Below are positions 62,350 to 64,000 of a stretch of DNA of 64,000 nucleotides, one piece after another (positions within the stretch are counted from its first letter, which is position 1; each line of letters starts with the position of its first letter). The stretch covers positions 221,047,887-221,111,886 of the forward strand of contig NC_134365.1 in assembly GCF_035582795.1 (NCBI RefSeq). Direction: 5' to 3'. Made by a program: the position numbers and the translations under genes. The DNA comes from Mycteria americana (Eukaryota; Chordata; Aves; Ciconiiformes; Ciconiidae). The notes below the pieces were generated by a model. That model searched no databases. It had not been told where the DNA came from and saw nothing but the letters and a program-made list of their open reading frames with translations.

Positions 62350-64000
62350 GGTGAGCATTCAGGACTTTTTTCCCTAGGCAGGAGTTAAACGCAGCCATCT
62401 GAAAGACTGAGGCACACAAAGTCTCTTTCAGCATTCAACCCTCCAATCTCCTTCCTGATTAAACTCTGAAAACAACCCTCATCTCTCACTATTAGTTTCA
62501 ACTCATTTGCGAAACTGTGCCTTTCTTACTGCTCCAGCCAATAAATCCCCAACAGATCAGTGTCACAAACGACTGTAAGGATAAAACAGTTTTCACTGTA
62601 ACACTCCTGCAGCAATATGGAAAGGACAGGAGGATCACTGTCCAGATGGAAAAGCCAGGCAAGAAACCTGTTCCCCAACGCAAAGCAAACAAAAATGTTT
62701 CCCTAATTCTCATTCTCCGAGGAAAGCCGTGCAACTCAAAGAATAACTCTTGCCCATCAGATAGACAAAAATCAAAAGACAGGAGAAAGAGCCAAGCTGC
62801 TAGATGCAGCCAGCTCTGTGAAAAACAGGGTTACTCAAGGGGCCATGGTCCTTTAGCTACTGCCGTGAGAAAGTTTTTCTGCCAAATACCATATTCAGCC
62901 TGTGGCTCTTTGAGAGCAAATGTGAAGTGTGCCAGGTACCGCTGTAAGGAGGTCTTCAGGGCTCTCCCTCCCCTCTCTTTCTACAAGACAGCAAAATGAA
63001 CCCTGACATATTCTGGGCATGAAATCCACAGACTAATAGTAAGATGCCCTGAAATACAGACTGCCGAGATAGAACATCAATCTCAGAGTCTTTTAAAGCT
63101 TCTTCAGGGCTGACAAATAAAATGAATCAGAGACTACGATTCTCTGCATTAACTGAAGCAAGTTATCTACTTCTCTCCTCAGTCTTCAGGCTCCCCTGGC
63201 AATCAGTCTTTGCTGAAACTTGCAGTATCCAAAAGCCAATTTGTTCCCCTCTATTGCATCAATTTAACCCCAGAATAGTACTATCACCATTTTTACTCCA
63301 TAATATCATCCACTCATTTTTCCTTCAACACCCCCTCCCCAAAGCCAGAAGGAACAGTAAGTGTATAGGACCCTGGTGACTGGAGACAGCTCTACCTTAA
63401 CAGATCCAACAGCACACAGCAGCTGTACGTACAATCTGGTTTGACAGTGTGCAACTAGAAGAGATGAGGCTTGCCCCAGCAGCTCATCAGATCAGTCCTC
63501 AGGGAAAAGAAATGCCAGAGAAGTCATAAAACGAAAGCCTGCCATGTCCAGGTTTCAGCCAGCATGTACATAGGCTGAAAATCCTCTGTACTTCTCTGTA
63601 GCGACTGCACAGAGACCCACCTCTGAGCCTCTAAATCAAGCCACAGATTACTCACTTCCACCTCAGTCCCCAGTACTGTGTTAGGTGAGGTGCTGTCTTC
63701 TGAGCTGTCCCCTTTCAGGGGAATGGCAAAAAAAAGCCTGTCAGCAGTATGTTCCCCTCTATTTCTTTCTTGGTAGAAGAGCCTGGCATTGAAATACATG
63801 CTGTTTGAAGTACGGTGCAACTCACCTTCTGGGGTCACACTATAAAGCCAGGCACTCTGGATTTGTAGGATAGCTACAGTGAGCAGAGCTGAAGACAGTG
63901 CCCTTTCCTCCTATCAGTGCTGCCTTCCAGCAGAAAAGGATGAACAAGAAGCTAAAAGTAGCACACAAGTTCAAAAGTACCCTGGCTTCCCACTGACAGC

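Larger units (their letters stand above)
58152..64000 (-). other. RAB6A: RAB6A intron reaching the right edge
   Basis: I searched for the preceding RAB6A exon ([20 protein letters not shown] onward) and did not find it before the edge, so this intron is longer than 5.8 kb. The region is AT-rich, with a T run of 18 at 61,505-61,522 and an AT/GT-rich microsatellite at 62,254-62,349. A 104-codon minus frame at 63,524-63,838 has no recognised homology. Confidence 0.75.

Noticed and set aside
63524-63838. 104-codon minus-strand frame near the right edge
   Set aside because: It does not match the missing RAB6A exon or any family I recognise, and a frame of this length is not unusual in 64 kb.

Overview
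This is nuclear DNA from a vertebrate, almost certainly a bird of the Neoaves type. Two genes are unambiguous by sequence: PLEKHB1 (evectin-1; plus strand, complete, six coding exons) and the last two coding exons of RAB6A (minus strand). Their order and orientation match the amniote neighbourhood FAM168A(-) / PLEKHB1(+) / RAB6A(-), known in human on 11q13.4. The interspersed repeats are CR1 LINEs. One is a fairly intact copy whose 3' end has the avian form, with repeats of ATTCTGTG; the others are much older, turtle-type CR1 relics. No prokaryotic features are present, and nearly all short ORFs are noise.

Layout. Positions 1-33,150 are AT-rich and hold no recognisable exon. They are best explained as the large first intron of FAM168A (minus strand), with old CR1 copies at about 4.64-5.33, 23.76-24.63 and 24.78-25.74 kb, possible MIR-type SINE relics, and simple repeats. 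Positions 33,150-35,100 form a strong CpG island. It carries long G homopolymers, six ACTACA-TCCC (ZNF143/THAP11-type) motifs within 256 bp, and a strong minus-strand splice donor at 34,085, so it is the likely FAM168A promoter and non-coding exon 1. A younger CR1 lies at 36.0-37.1 kb, followed by an AT-rich stretch with a MEF2-like site. PLEKHB1 starts near 39.75 kb in a small GC-rich promoter with a seventh ACTACA motif. Its first intron holds a G-rich GGTACC-containing minisatellite. The coding exons run from 41,121 to 45,262, with ATTAAA at 45,490.

Positions 45.5-51.8 kb are intergenic. RAB6A follows tail to tail: a candidate distal poly(A) signal at 51,837, a roughly 3 kb 3' untranslated region, the terminal coding exon at 54,892-54,956, an intron with a CR1 3' end, the penultimate coding exon at 58,085-58,151, and intron to the right edge. 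The upstream RAB6A exons lie beyond 64,000.

RAB6A encodes a Golgi small GTPase. PLEKHB1 encodes a small PH-domain, tail-anchored membrane protein. Their adjacency is old synteny and no shared pathway is implied. The observations most worth checking are the ACTACA-TCCC motif array, the PLEKHB1 intron 1 minisatellite, the three long poly(U) tracts predicted in the RAB6A 3' untranslated region, and a 236-codon open frame at 28.9-29.6 kb with no recognised homology.
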